A DNA stretch of 33,019 nucleotides from Alteromonas sp. KUL106 (lineage in GTDB: Bacteria > Pseudomonadota > Gammaproteobacteria > Enterobacterales > Alteromonadaceae). The notes beneath the pieces were generated by a model. It saw only the letters and a list, made by a program, of their open reading frames with translations, ran no database searches and was not told where the DNA came from. The stretch is taken from the NCBI RefSeq assembly GCF_009811415.1, contig NZ_BLIG01000031.1, forward strand, positions 1 to 33,019, written 5' to 3'. This document shows positions 8,973 to 16,743 of the stretch, piece after piece. Position numbers and translations under genes: made by a program. The first letter of the stretch is position 1. Each line of letters opens with the position of its first letter.

Positions 8973-9628
8973 CAATAGTCGCCAAAGCCAGCGTCGAACT
9001 CGTCTTCACTGACCATGATGGTACTGAGCGTCCATGTTACTTCAGTATCCGCATTCACAGAGATGGATTTGGATGGGAACGCTTTTTCATCCTCCACTTG
9101 CGGGTGCCAAAAGCGTACGGTGTATTCACCGTGAGGAAGTGAAATCAAAGATTTCCCCTCACTGTCAGTTTTTCCAAAATAAGGAGAATCTGAAACAACA
9201 ATGTACCCGAGCATCCAGTCATGAATATTACAGCCAATATCAACAACGCCCGGAGTGTCGAAGCGCAAGGGCTTTGCGGTAAACTCTTTATAAAGCTTTA
9301 ATTCGAATTGCTTTGTGGGTGAAAAAGAATAGACGTGATGAAATAAGTTGTCGGCATTGGGGAAGGTTACTTCTGTGCCCGCTTTCACAACAAGCACGTG
9401 AGGCACGAACTGCTTATCAATTTGGTTCATGACGACGGCTTGAGGCTGAGGCATTTGATGCTCATTCACCTCAAACTGAGGCTCAAATAGAAACACGCCG
9501 TCGTTGACGGGTTTGTTATCGCTATCATTAAGCGTTATCGAGAACACTGCGGTTGGATTATTTTGGCTTAATGCAATACTTGAATAAGCAATAAAGAAAA
9601 GTGCGCTAGTATATGTTTTGTATTTCAT
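8972..9628 (-). CDS. cupredoxin-like periplasmic protein (often annotated 'methylamine utilization protein')
   Basis: A 218-residue exported protein with a signal peptide (residues 1-21, SIALSQ region). The cupredoxin-like part (about 75-145) has NLFHHVYSFS (His97/His98) and CNIHDWMLGY (Cys133, His136, Met139), the set of ligands expected for a mononuclear type-1-like copper site. A C-terminal beta-sandwich (about 150-205), with HGEYTVRFWHPQ, looks like a carboxypeptidase-regulatory type domain. Relatives are often labelled methylamine utilization protein, but no methylamine dehydrogenase genes are seen here, so that name should not be taken as function. It is first in a two-gene unit with the beta-barrel gene, sharing one base. 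Electron transfer or copper handling is inferred. Confidence 0.75.
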   Translation of the reverse strand: MKYKTYTSALFFIAYSSIALSQNNPTAVFSITLNDSDNKPVNDGVFLFEPQFEVNEHQMPQPQAVVMNQIDKQFVPHVLVVKAGTEVTFPNADNLFHHVYSFSPTKQFELKLYKEFTAKPLRFDTPGVVDIGCNIHDWMLGYIVVSDSPYFGKTDSEGKSLISLPHGEYTVRFWHPQVEDEKAFPSKSISVNADTEVTWTLSTIMVSEDEFDAGFGDY

Positions 9629-9796
9629 TCAAGTACCACAGCGGTAAGCGTTAGTGAAAAGAAAGCGGCTTTTTTAACCATAGAATAAACCCAGTAATAT
9701 ACAACTGCGTTATACCTAAAGTATAGGACCTTCAAAGTGGTTAACTTATTTCAACTTCTGTGAACTTCTCGAAATAGCACGAGTAGAAAACCATGC

Positions 9797-10477
9797 TTAC
9801 AACTGAGAAAATTTCCGCACTAAATTATGATAGACATGGTGCAGCCCATCAAGCTGTTCACGCTCTGCTGTGCCAGCATTTACCAGTGATTGAATACTCT
9901 GGTCTAGCTGGTAAAGCGTTTCACGTATTTGTTGATCGCTCACCATACTTTGCAGCCAAGTAATGGCGGCAATACGCTCACCTTTCGTCACAGGCGTGAC
10001 TTTGTGAAGACTTGATGATGGATAGAGAATGGCGCTTCCTGCGTTGCACTTAATGCTTTGCTCGCCAAAACCTGTTTGTATAACGAGTTCACCGCCTTCG
10101 TACTCGTCTTTATCAGTAAGAAATACGGTCATTGACATATCACTGCGCAAAACATCGGGGGTATCTGGAATACGCATGATGGCAGCATCTACGTGATAAC
10201 CATAGGTCTGTGATTCGCTGTAGCGGTTAAAACACGGTGGGAAAATACGTTGGGGTAGGGCGGCAGAGATAACCTGTGGATTATTACCTAATTTACTTAG
10301 CAGCGCGTTTGCAAGCTGTTGAACACGCTTGTCTTTTGCATCTGCCTGACCATTATTTTTAACGCCGGCAGCCATACCCATCGCCGTACTCTTGCCATCA
10401 ACAAAGGGAACATTTGCCAGCTGCTGACGAAACTGAGCGACTTCGCTCTTCGTTAATAAATTATCAATAATAATCAT
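9797..10477 (-). CDS. PKHD-type Fe(II)/2-oxoglutarate hydroxylase, PiuC/YbiX family
   Basis: A 226-residue cytosolic oxygenase. The iron ligands are His95 and Asp97 (in YGYHVDAAI) and His158 (in SSLHKVTPV), with Arg168 (KGERIA) to bind 2-oxoglutarate, so the active site is complete. Length matches E. coli YbiX and Pseudomonas PiuC (about 225). It lies 72 nt downstream of the siderophore-receptor gene on the same strand, the arrangement of fiu-ybiX and piuA-piuC, so it is probably co-transcribed and Fur-controlled. The substrate in this family is not settled. Confidence 0.92.
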   Translation of the reverse strand: MIIIDNLLTKSEVAQFRQQLANVPFVDGKSTAMGMAAGVKNNGQADAKDKRVQQLANALLSKLGNNPQVISAALPQRIFPPCFNRYSESQTYGYHVDAAIMRIPDTPDVLRSDMSMTVFLTDKDEYEGGELVIQTGFGEQSIKCNAGSAILYPSSSLHKVTPVTKGERIAAITWLQSMVSDQQIRETLYQLDQSIQSLVNAGTAEREQLDGLHHVYHNLVRKFSQL

Positions 10478-10549
10478 TCTTTCAACGCTTTTTGAGATGT
10501 TTTCGATACAGAAGGACCTAGACGGTGGCCCGCCTAGGTCGTGCTAGCA

Positions 10550-12844
10550 TTAAAATTCGTAGCTAACAGTACCTGTAATGTTGCGACCATCACCAATATA
10601 CATGAAGGCCCCAGAACGGTAGGCGGCCGTCCAATATTCTTCATCAAATACGTTACCAATGTTAACACGGAACGTCAGTGACTCTGAGTGGTAGTAGTTA
10701 GCAAATAGGTTAACCACTTGATAATCAGGTACGACTATCGAATATTCACCGGTTTCAGCGCTATAGCCAGCGGCGGTGTCAGGTTGACCACCGTACATTT
10801 CTGACTGGTAGCTGTAGTCTCCACCAAAGGCAAACTTTTCGTTAGGCTGATAGCGCATTTGAATATAGAAGCTTTCATCAGCGAAATTACTTAACGCTAA
10901 ACCAAGGTTATCTTCACTGTATGATTTAAGCACTTCCGAATCCATAAATGCAGCAGAGGCTTGGATGCTTAGCTTATCAGTAACATCTCCGCTTAAACCA
11001 AACTCAACACCTTCTACGCGGTTTTCGCCGGTGTTTAGTGTACCCAGTGTGGAATAGGCATCGCCAACGCTTTCGTGCACATCACTTTTGGTAATGCGGA
11101 AAAGTGCCGCGTTGGCCACTAATTTCTCGTCAAACAATGACCATTTAGTGCCTAGCTCAATGTTTTCTACCTGCTCCGGATCGGCTTGAGATGCCTGCTC
11201 TGGCGTACCGCAAATACCACCGTAACCACAGTTTGCACCAAGATCAGATTCGCCACCATTGATGTTAGTTGCTGTACTATAAGAGGCGTAAATATTGCCG
11301 TTCTCGGTTAGATCGTAAACTAAGCCCAAGTGACCGTTATAAAGTTCATCTGAAAACTCATAAAGATCGCTAGATGTCTGATTGCTGTAGTCATAGCTAT
11401 CTACACGTAGGCCCGCAAAAACGTTCAAGTTTTCGGTGAGCTCAAAGGTATCCATTACATACATTGAATAGGTTTCAATATCGAACAGTGCGTCTACGTC
11501 ACCACGGGTGAAAGCTTTGCCCATTAGTCCACTAATGTTATCAACTTCGTTTCCACTGCCATCAAGTAAGCAATAGCTTTCAGAAACGCCACGACGTCCT
11601 CTAGTTAGGCAGTTCGACGGGTTAGTGTAGTCCATATTGAACACGCCGTTATCAACCGACTCATCTGTATATTCAAAGCCAAATACAAAACGGTGGTCTA
11701 GGCCCGCAAAGTTTGTGTCCCAAAATAGGTTGAACTGTGTGGTTACATAGTCAACTTCCTGCCAACCTTGATGGTTACTTAGTGACAGCGTGTAGGCACC
11801 TGGCGCCGTAGGGTCTGTTTCATCGCGATTAGTACCACTCATGCCGGTGGTAATGTATTCATTTTCGGTCTTGCCAACACGCGTGGCATTGTAGAAACGA
11901 ACGTTGTCGCTAATGTCGTATTCAGTACGCAGCGTAAACGTAGTAACTTCTGAGTTCTGGAAGTCTTCGTCTTGCGCATACACCGGAATATCTTCGAGTG
12001 GATAGCCCGCGTCTCTGTCGTAATAGCTTCCCAAATCAGGAATGTCTTCAGCATTTAAGTAATAAATATCACCAGTAAATGACAAACGGTCGGTCGGCTG
12101 ATTCACGTAGGAAAGCTGAACACCCTCACGGTCACGCTCAATGCCTTCACGCCCTGGCTTGTCTTCTGATGAGTAGAGGCCGTTCAAGCGCACTGCACTG
12201 GTTTCAGAAAGGGTTTTGTTTAAGTCTACTGTTAAGCGGGTGTGTTCATCGGTACCTACCGCCGCATCTACACGACCAAAGTTATATGATGTCGATGCTT
12301 TCTTAGTAATGGAGTTTACTGCACCACCAGAAGAGCCGCGTCCAGCGAAAGTCGAACTTGGACCTTTGGTAATTTCAACCCGTTCTGTCGCAAAGCTCTC
12401 TCGTGTTGTCATGCCAGGGTCACGAAGACCATCCACAAACACATCGCTACGCGCTTCGTGACCACGAATAATGTAGCGGTCACCAAAAGCATTACCATTC
12501 TCACCCGTACCTAACGTTACACCTGCTTGCGCTTGTAAGATGTCTTTTAGGTCTGTTCTACCGCTTTCTTGAATTTGGTCTTGTGTAAGAACACTAATGG
12601 TTTGTGGTGTATCTACTAGGTCAGCCAGTCGACGAGGATCACCTGACTTGTTATAGCGATAAATAGACTGTTGAACTCCATGAATACGTATCAACTCTAT
12701 CGCTTCATCGGTGACGGCTGCACATTCAGCAGAGGCTGCATCTTCGCATTTCTCTACATCTTCCTGTGCCATAACGGCACCACTGCCAAATGCCAATGCT
12801 GCAGCAATGGTTTGTGCGCCCATGGTTAATTTCGTGTTTTTCAT
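10550..12844 (-). CDS. TonB-dependent siderophore receptor (Fiu/PiuA-like)
   Basis: A 764-residue outer-membrane receptor importing ferric siderophore, probably catecholate by analogy with Fiu/PiuA. It has a signal peptide (cleavage near VMA/QED, about residue 26) and a possible TonB box (EAIELIRIHG, about 47-56). The plug (about 75-190) includes YIIRGHEARSDVFVDGLRD and ERVEITKGPSS. A 22-strand barrel follows, ending GTVSYEF with a terminal aromatic residue. Two Cys pairs sit in predicted loops (NCLTRG/SYCLL and NCGYGGICG). AAGGGAAG lies just ahead of the ATG. A Fur box is about 70-85 nt upstream, and the PKHD hydroxylase gene follows. Confidence 0.93.
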   Translation of the reverse strand: MKNTKLTMGAQTIAAALAFGSGAVMAQEDVEKCEDAASAECAAVTDEAIELIRIHGVQQSIYRYNKSGDPRRLADLVDTPQTISVLTQDQIQESGRTDLKDILQAQAGVTLGTGENGNAFGDRYIIRGHEARSDVFVDGLRDPGMTTRESFATERVEITKGPSSTFAGRGSSGGAVNSITKKASTSYNFGRVDAAVGTDEHTRLTVDLNKTLSETSAVRLNGLYSSEDKPGREGIERDREGVQLSYVNQPTDRLSFTGDIYYLNAEDIPDLGSYYDRDAGYPLEDIPVYAQDEDFQNSEVTTFTLRTEYDISDNVRFYNATRVGKTENEYITTGMSGTNRDETDPTAPGAYTLSLSNHQGWQEVDYVTTQFNLFWDTNFAGLDHRFVFGFEYTDESVDNGVFNMDYTNPSNCLTRGRRGVSESYCLLDGSGNEVDNISGLMGKAFTRGDVDALFDIETYSMYVMDTFELTENLNVFAGLRVDSYDYSNQTSSDLYEFSDELYNGHLGLVYDLTENGNIYASYSTATNINGGESDLGANCGYGGICGTPEQASQADPEQVENIELGTKWSLFDEKLVANAALFRITKSDVHESVGDAYSTLGTLNTGENRVEGVEFGLSGDVTDKLSIQASAAFMDSEVLKSYSEDNLGLALSNFADESFYIQMRYQPNEKFAFGGDYSYQSEMYGGQPDTAAGYSAETGEYSIVVPDYQVVNLFANYYHSESLTFRVNIGNVFDEEYWTAAYRSGAFMYIGDGRNITGTVSYEF

Positions 12845-12910
12845 TCTGCTTCCCTTGAGTGTGTGTAAGGACGACGGAGTCTATGAAATTATCTTAATAA
12901 TGTAAATATA

Positions 12911-12930
12911 AATGATAACTATTATCATTA
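12911..12930 (-). promoter_or_regulatory. Fur box upstream of the siderophore receptor
   Basis: TGATAACTATTATCA (12913-12927) fits the 7-1-7 Fur consensus TGATAATnATTATCA with one mismatch. On the minus strand it overlaps plausible promoter elements (TTATCA and, 16 nt on, TAAGAT). Iron-repressed expression of the receptor and hydroxylase is inferred. Confidence 0.85.
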
Positions 12931-13038
12931 GTAAATTTTAAAGGGAGTTTTAAGCAGTGCTTAATTAAGTATTTACTGATGTGTTCGTAGGCGTTTTTTA
13001 ACAAGGAGTAAGAGGTAAAGGCTTATTAATAGGCGCTA

Positions 13039-15207
13039 CTATAAGGGAAAGTAAATCGTGACGATGACCCCCGTTTCATCATCTCTGTCATTTAGTGAAA
13101 GATGCCCCTTGTGGAAGGTGGCAATCATGTTGGCGATGTAAAGGCCCAGCCCTAAATGGGGAGAGTGAGCCGTACTTTGCACATCATTCTCTTTTCTTAC
13201 CGAAACCATTGATTGAGTGAGCTGTTTTTTCATGCCCTTTGGCAAAAGAGGCCCGGGATTACTTACGCTTAAGGCAACCTGCTTATCTTTCTTCTCAAGC
13301 GCTATCAAAATTTCATCATTGCTTTGGCTAAAATCTACGGCGTTTGAAACAACCTTATCAAAAAGTTGAGCGACAAGCTCAGCAGAGCCATATACTTGAA
13401 TAGAAGGTTCCGTTGATGAAAAGCGCCATTTTCGCTGCGCATAGGCGTGCCTGTAGCCTTCAACGCACCCCTGTATGACTTCAACAATATTGAAGTTAGC
13501 CATGTCTTCCTGCGCAATAGCTTGTTCAAGGCGCGTGGCTTCACTCATGCTATTCAAAATACTGCTTAACCGGTTAACACCAGATTGAGCCCGCTCTATA
13601 AATACGGCTTGTTGACTGGCATCGTCAACATTAGTCAGCATATCCAGTGACGATTTGACTACTGCGATAGGCGTTCTAAGTTCGTGCGACAGACGTGACG
13701 CCATGTTTTCCAAATACGAGTTGTATTGCTGTAACCGTGACAGTACATCGGCAAATGAGCGAGACAGATCGCCAATTTCATCTCGTTGATTTGACACCGG
13801 CAACGTGCCGATGATTTTGCCATTGTCATCAATGACGGCTTCGGTGTTGTCGCGCAGCAAGCGAATGCGGTTGGAAATTCGCGTAGCGAAGAGCAGGAGC
13901 CCTAATGTGCCTAGGGTCATCACTGCCAAAATAACGTGAAAAAGCTGCTCTAATGCACGGTTTCTTAATGTGCGAATGCCGTTGGTTGTTTGCTCTACAA
14001 TAACCGCACCCATCACGTTACCTTGAATAAAAATAGGGTAGGCGGCAGAGAGTATAATGGCTTTATTATCGGGAGATAACCGCCATAGTGACTCCGGTTG
14101 TCCGTTAAGGGCTGTCCCTAAATCTTGCCCGGCTAGTGCATAAGCATCGTCAAGTTCGTCAATGAAATCTGAGGGCGGCCGCGTTAGGATTTGATAATAA
14201 AGGGGTAGTAACCACTCACTTTCTATCCAGTGCCACATTGAATTAGAAGGCGCTTCTTTTTCGTCTACCTTAATGCCAGTTGCAGATTGAATATCGCCTG
14301 CACGCGCCAGAACACGTTTATGTTTATCAACGACCCATACTCTTGAGTCAGCATATTTGAGGCCTGCTAAAATTCGCTCAATTTCCGGTGAAGGCGTAAT
14401 AACAGTGCCTAATTCGCCGAGTTCTTTAGTGTTTGCGGTGCCCAGGGCATACTGTTTTAGACGGCGCGATTCATCGTCAACATCAACAATAGAAAATGCT
14501 AACCCGCCGGTGGTCATCGATAAAGGAAAGCGAAGCTCGATATTGTAACCGGTTGCGGTTTCCTGCCATCGTCCTTGAATAGACAGTGCGTTTTCTACCG
14601 CCCTTACAGTGGCGGTGTTGTCCGATAGTTTGTACGCATTGACCCAGCCACTTTCATAAGGCGCAACGACATATCTTGCGAGTTCACCTTGGGGCGTTTC
14701 AATGCCTATCAGCAAGTGATCACCTGTCTCTACGCTTAAACTGTTGGGCTGTCGCCACAGCAATACGTCATCACTCACTTCGAACATGGCATATAGAAAT
14801 TGACCATAGCGCCCTACCATATGCTTAAACGACAAGCTCGTTGGTTCGCCATTGTATCCATTGTAATACTCAATGACCTCGCCGCTGCCATACTCGCTTA
14901 TGAGTTCACTGATTTGCTGCCAGTCGTTCAGTTCGCCATCAAGGCGAATAGGTGACGGAATGGGGGGCGCATACAGGTCGGTACCTGGACGCACGTCTTG
15001 TAGGTAAGCAGATTGACTATCAAACAGCGCGGGGCGCTCATGAAGCGCAGTTGCCACAGCGCGGGCTGTACCAATCATGGTTTGTTCTTGACCGTTTCGC
15101 AGGTACTGCTCAAGCTCCCAAACGTAGTTATAACCTAGGTAGGGAATAGTGAATAGGAATAGCGACAGCACCATAAGCTGAAGGCGAATAGAAAAGCGAA
15201 ATCCCAT
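13039..15207 (-). CDS. pdsS: sensor histidine kinase, proteobacterial dedicated sortase type (PdsS-like)
   Basis: A 722-residue membrane sensor kinase. TM1 is about residues 8-28 and a large periplasmic region spans about 29-421. Its first half (about 85-250) looks like a CBM9/DOMON-type beta-sandwich: IRLDGELNDWQ, VSDDVLLWRQ and TGDHLLIGIETPQG. TM2 is about 422-442, followed by a HAMP-like linker. The kinase has His508 (RLSHELRTP), an N-box with Asn622 (VVSNAVDFS) and a G-box (HLGLGLYIAN, 684-693); the other ATP-lid glycines are less regular. Length and order match the 'proteobacterial dedicated sortase system' kinases (TIGR03785 from memory). It lies 59 nt after the response-regulator gene. 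No sortase is seen in the window. Confidence 0.8.
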   Translation of the reverse strand: MGFRFSIRLQLMVLSLFLFTIPYLGYNYVWELEQYLRNGQEQTMIGTARAVATALHERPALFDSQSAYLQDVRPGTDLYAPPIPSPIRLDGELNDWQQISELISEYGSGEVIEYYNGYNGEPTSLSFKHMVGRYGQFLYAMFEVSDDVLLWRQPNSLSVETGDHLLIGIETPQGELARYVVAPYESGWVNAYKLSDNTATVRAVENALSIQGRWQETATGYNIELRFPLSMTTGGLAFSIVDVDDESRRLKQYALGTANTKELGELGTVITPSPEIERILAGLKYADSRVWVVDKHKRVLARAGDIQSATGIKVDEKEAPSNSMWHWIESEWLLPLYYQILTRPPSDFIDELDDAYALAGQDLGTALNGQPESLWRLSPDNKAIILSAAYPIFIQGNVMGAVIVEQTTNGIRTLRNRALEQLFHVILAVMTLGTLGLLLFATRISNRIRLLRDNTEAVIDDNGKIIGTLPVSNQRDEIGDLSRSFADVLSRLQQYNSYLENMASRLSHELRTPIAVVKSSLDMLTNVDDASQQAVFIERAQSGVNRLSSILNSMSEATRLEQAIAQEDMANFNIVEVIQGCVEGYRHAYAQRKWRFSSTEPSIQVYGSAELVAQLFDKVVSNAVDFSQSNDEILIALEKKDKQVALSVSNPGPLLPKGMKKQLTQSMVSVRKENDVQSTAHSPHLGLGLYIANMIATFHKGHLSLNDRDDETGVIVTIYFPL

Positions 15208-15266
15208 GGTTTTAGTCGGTTACCCTCGTTATGGTTAGCGGGTTAAGCACCCTTGGCGCAGCCCAA

Positions 15267-15956
15267 TTAAAGCTGCCAGCGGTAACCCATGCCGTAAACC
15301 GTGTCGATATGGTCGAAGTTTGGATCGAGCTGCACAAACTTTTTACGCATGCGTTTTATATGAGAAGTGATAGTGGTGTCGTCTACCACCATGCGAGACT
15401 CATCCATCAACTGCTGACGGCTCTTTACGTGACCGGGGCGCTTGATGAGGGCGTGCAGCATCCAAAACTCCGTCACGGTGAGCAATACCGCTTGATTTTG
15501 CCAGCTAACGGTCATTCGTGACACATCAACTTTTAAATCACCGACTTTAAGCTCGTCTTTTTGCTGAGCAGGCGCAGCAAGTAAATCTGTGCGTCTAAAT
15601 AATGCAGCAATGCGCGCTAAGAGGTGTGCCATACTAATGTCTTTAGTGAGGTAATCATCGGCGCCCATTCTAAGGCCGCTGATGGTGTCCACATCGTTAT
15701 CACGAGCAGTAAAAAAGATAATAGGCAATGTTTGTGATAGCCCTCTTAACTGCTGACACAGCATAAACCCGCCCTCTATCTCATCTTTTAAACCTATGTC
15801 TATAATGGCCAAGTCGGGCAGTGTATGGTTAAACGCCTCAGCAGCAGATGGCCTGTCTTCGTAAGCGTTTACACTGTAACCTTGCGCTCTTAGCGCCAAA
15901 ATATAGTTTTCACGAATGGCAGCATCGTCTTCCACTAATGCAATTGTCTTTGGCAT
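15267..15956 (-). CDS. pdsR: response regulator, proteobacterial dedicated sortase type (PdsR-like)
   Basis: A 229-residue OmpR/PhoB-class regulator. The receiver domain (about 1-120) has acidic Asp10/Asp11, phospho-acceptor Asp53 (LAIIDIGLKD), Thr83 and Lys105; the stretch after Asp53 is slightly longer than usual (KDEIEGG), as in PdsR-type proteins. A winged-helix DNA-binding domain follows (about 130-229), with LTVTEFWMLHALIKRPGHV and the terminal VYGMGYRW. It is first in the two-gene unit with the kinase. A possible promoter lies 38-68 nt upstream. Target genes cannot be read from the sequence. Confidence 0.85.
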   Translation of the reverse strand: MPKTIALVEDDAAIRENYILALRAQGYSVNAYEDRPSAAEAFNHTLPDLAIIDIGLKDEIEGGFMLCQQLRGLSQTLPIIFFTARDNDVDTISGLRMGADDYLTKDISMAHLLARIAALFRRTDLLAAPAQQKDELKVGDLKVDVSRMTVSWQNQAVLLTVTEFWMLHALIKRPGHVKSRQQLMDESRMVVDDTTITSHIKRMRKKFVQLDPNFDHIDTVYGMGYRWQL

Positions 15957-15993
15957 ACATTAATCCGCAATTTCAAAATGTGTATGTGTTCAC

Positions 15994-16024
15994 ACTATAC
16001 CTGTGAAAAAAGCGGTTTGCTCAA
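15994..16024 (-). promoter_or_regulatory. possible pdsR promoter
   Basis: On the minus strand TATAGT (15994-15999) is a good -10, with TTGAGC (16019-16024) as a candidate -35 at a long 19-nt spacing. The -10 lies 38 nt before the ATG. Confidence 0.35.
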
Positions 16025-16213
16025 GTTCGACATAAAATCCTCAAGCCTGCCTCATTTGCGCCATATTTGCGTCGTGCATATTGGTCATGTAGCGGAGTAA
16101 GTTCATGGCTGCGTCTTTTAACCAGAGGTGATAAGGCAAAGTAAGCGCATTGAGCAATGAATAGTCAATCCATCACAACATTTCCACGTTATTTCCATAT
16201 TGCCGCGCCTTTT

Positions 16214-16341
16214 TCGCCATGAAAGCATTTTACTCTTTGTTACAGCCCTTTGGCGCAGAGCAACTATGCCTGCAGGGCTGTTTCGCGATTAACATGCTTT
16301 TATATAGACCGAAATTCGTACACCAAAGGCTAACACGCCCT
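16214..16341 (-). repeat. interspersed intergenic repeat, copy 2
   Basis: Inverted relative to copy 1 at 3662-3790 and about 90% identical by eye over its whole length. It keeps the nested hairpin: ACAGCCCT and AGGGCTGT are perfect arms, and the outer arms around AAAGCAT and ATGCTTT pair with a few mismatches. Some arm differences between the copies keep pairing, which hints at selection on or constraint of the fold. No coding frame. Confidence 0.8.
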
Positions 16342-16364
16342 CGTACGGGTCTGAAGACGACTAA

Positions 16365-16508
16365 TCCATTGCGCGGCTGCATTTAAACATTCAGCCGCAA
16401 GGCAAAGCTTAACAGGCGCTACCGTAGAAGAGGTAAGGCTGCACTTCTACGCCTAAAAAAACTACCCTTTGCGCCGTGTGCTCCCCCAACAGTACATGGC
16501 GCTTTTTT
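16365..16508 (+). ncRNA. candidate structured small RNA
   Basis: Three successive hairpins lie on the plus strand. Hairpin 1 has arms GCGGCTG (16373-16379) and CAGCCGC (16392-16398). Hairpin 2 has AGGC plus GTAGAAG (16414-16430) facing CTTCTAC plus GCCT (16444-16454). Hairpin 3 is a terminator (16471-16508). The layout resembles a small RNA or a leader attenuator for yadG, which begins 236 nt later. No known RNA family was recognised and no promoter was fixed. Confidence 0.35.
16471..16508 (+). terminator. rho-independent terminator upstream of yadG
   Basis: GCGCCGTGT (16471-16479) pairs with ACATGGCGC (16494-16502), including one wobble, and is followed by six T. There is no protein gene on the plus strand in front of it, so it must end a non-coding or leader transcript, or read-through. 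Confidence 0.65.
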
Positions 16509-16743
16509 CCGTTTATGCCTCATTCAGTCATAGGTTTCCCCTATGCTTCAATTTCTGAATAAGCCTGCGTGTTATTCTTGCATTTCATTTGGCCTATTTT
16601 TCATTATGACCCCACCTTGAACCGTTTAATACAGCGACTAAACGTGAGTGTATTCATTTAATAGCATGAACTGGGTTACACTTTGCAGATTAACGATTCT
16701 TGCCTAAGCAGGTTAGATGTCACACTCACAATACGGGTAAATA

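Larger units (their letters stand above)
15957..16743. other. 787-nt intergenic region without a protein gene
   Basis: The region lies between the leftward pds unit and the rightward yadG-yadH unit. It holds a possible pdsR promoter, copy 2 of the interspersed repeat (16214-16341), then several hairpins ending in a terminator (to 16508). A further small hairpin, CATAGG/CCTATG, is at 16530-16546. Nothing recognisable as a promoter was fixed for yadG. No open frame with a ribosome site was found. Confidence 0.6.

Noticed and set aside
8972..9628. Methylamine utilization function
   Set aside because: Only a customary label for the family; no methylamine dehydrogenase or maturation genes are in the window.
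12216..12461. 81-codon frame opposite the siderophore receptor
   Set aside because: A reverse shadow of the receptor's plug region, with no independent support.
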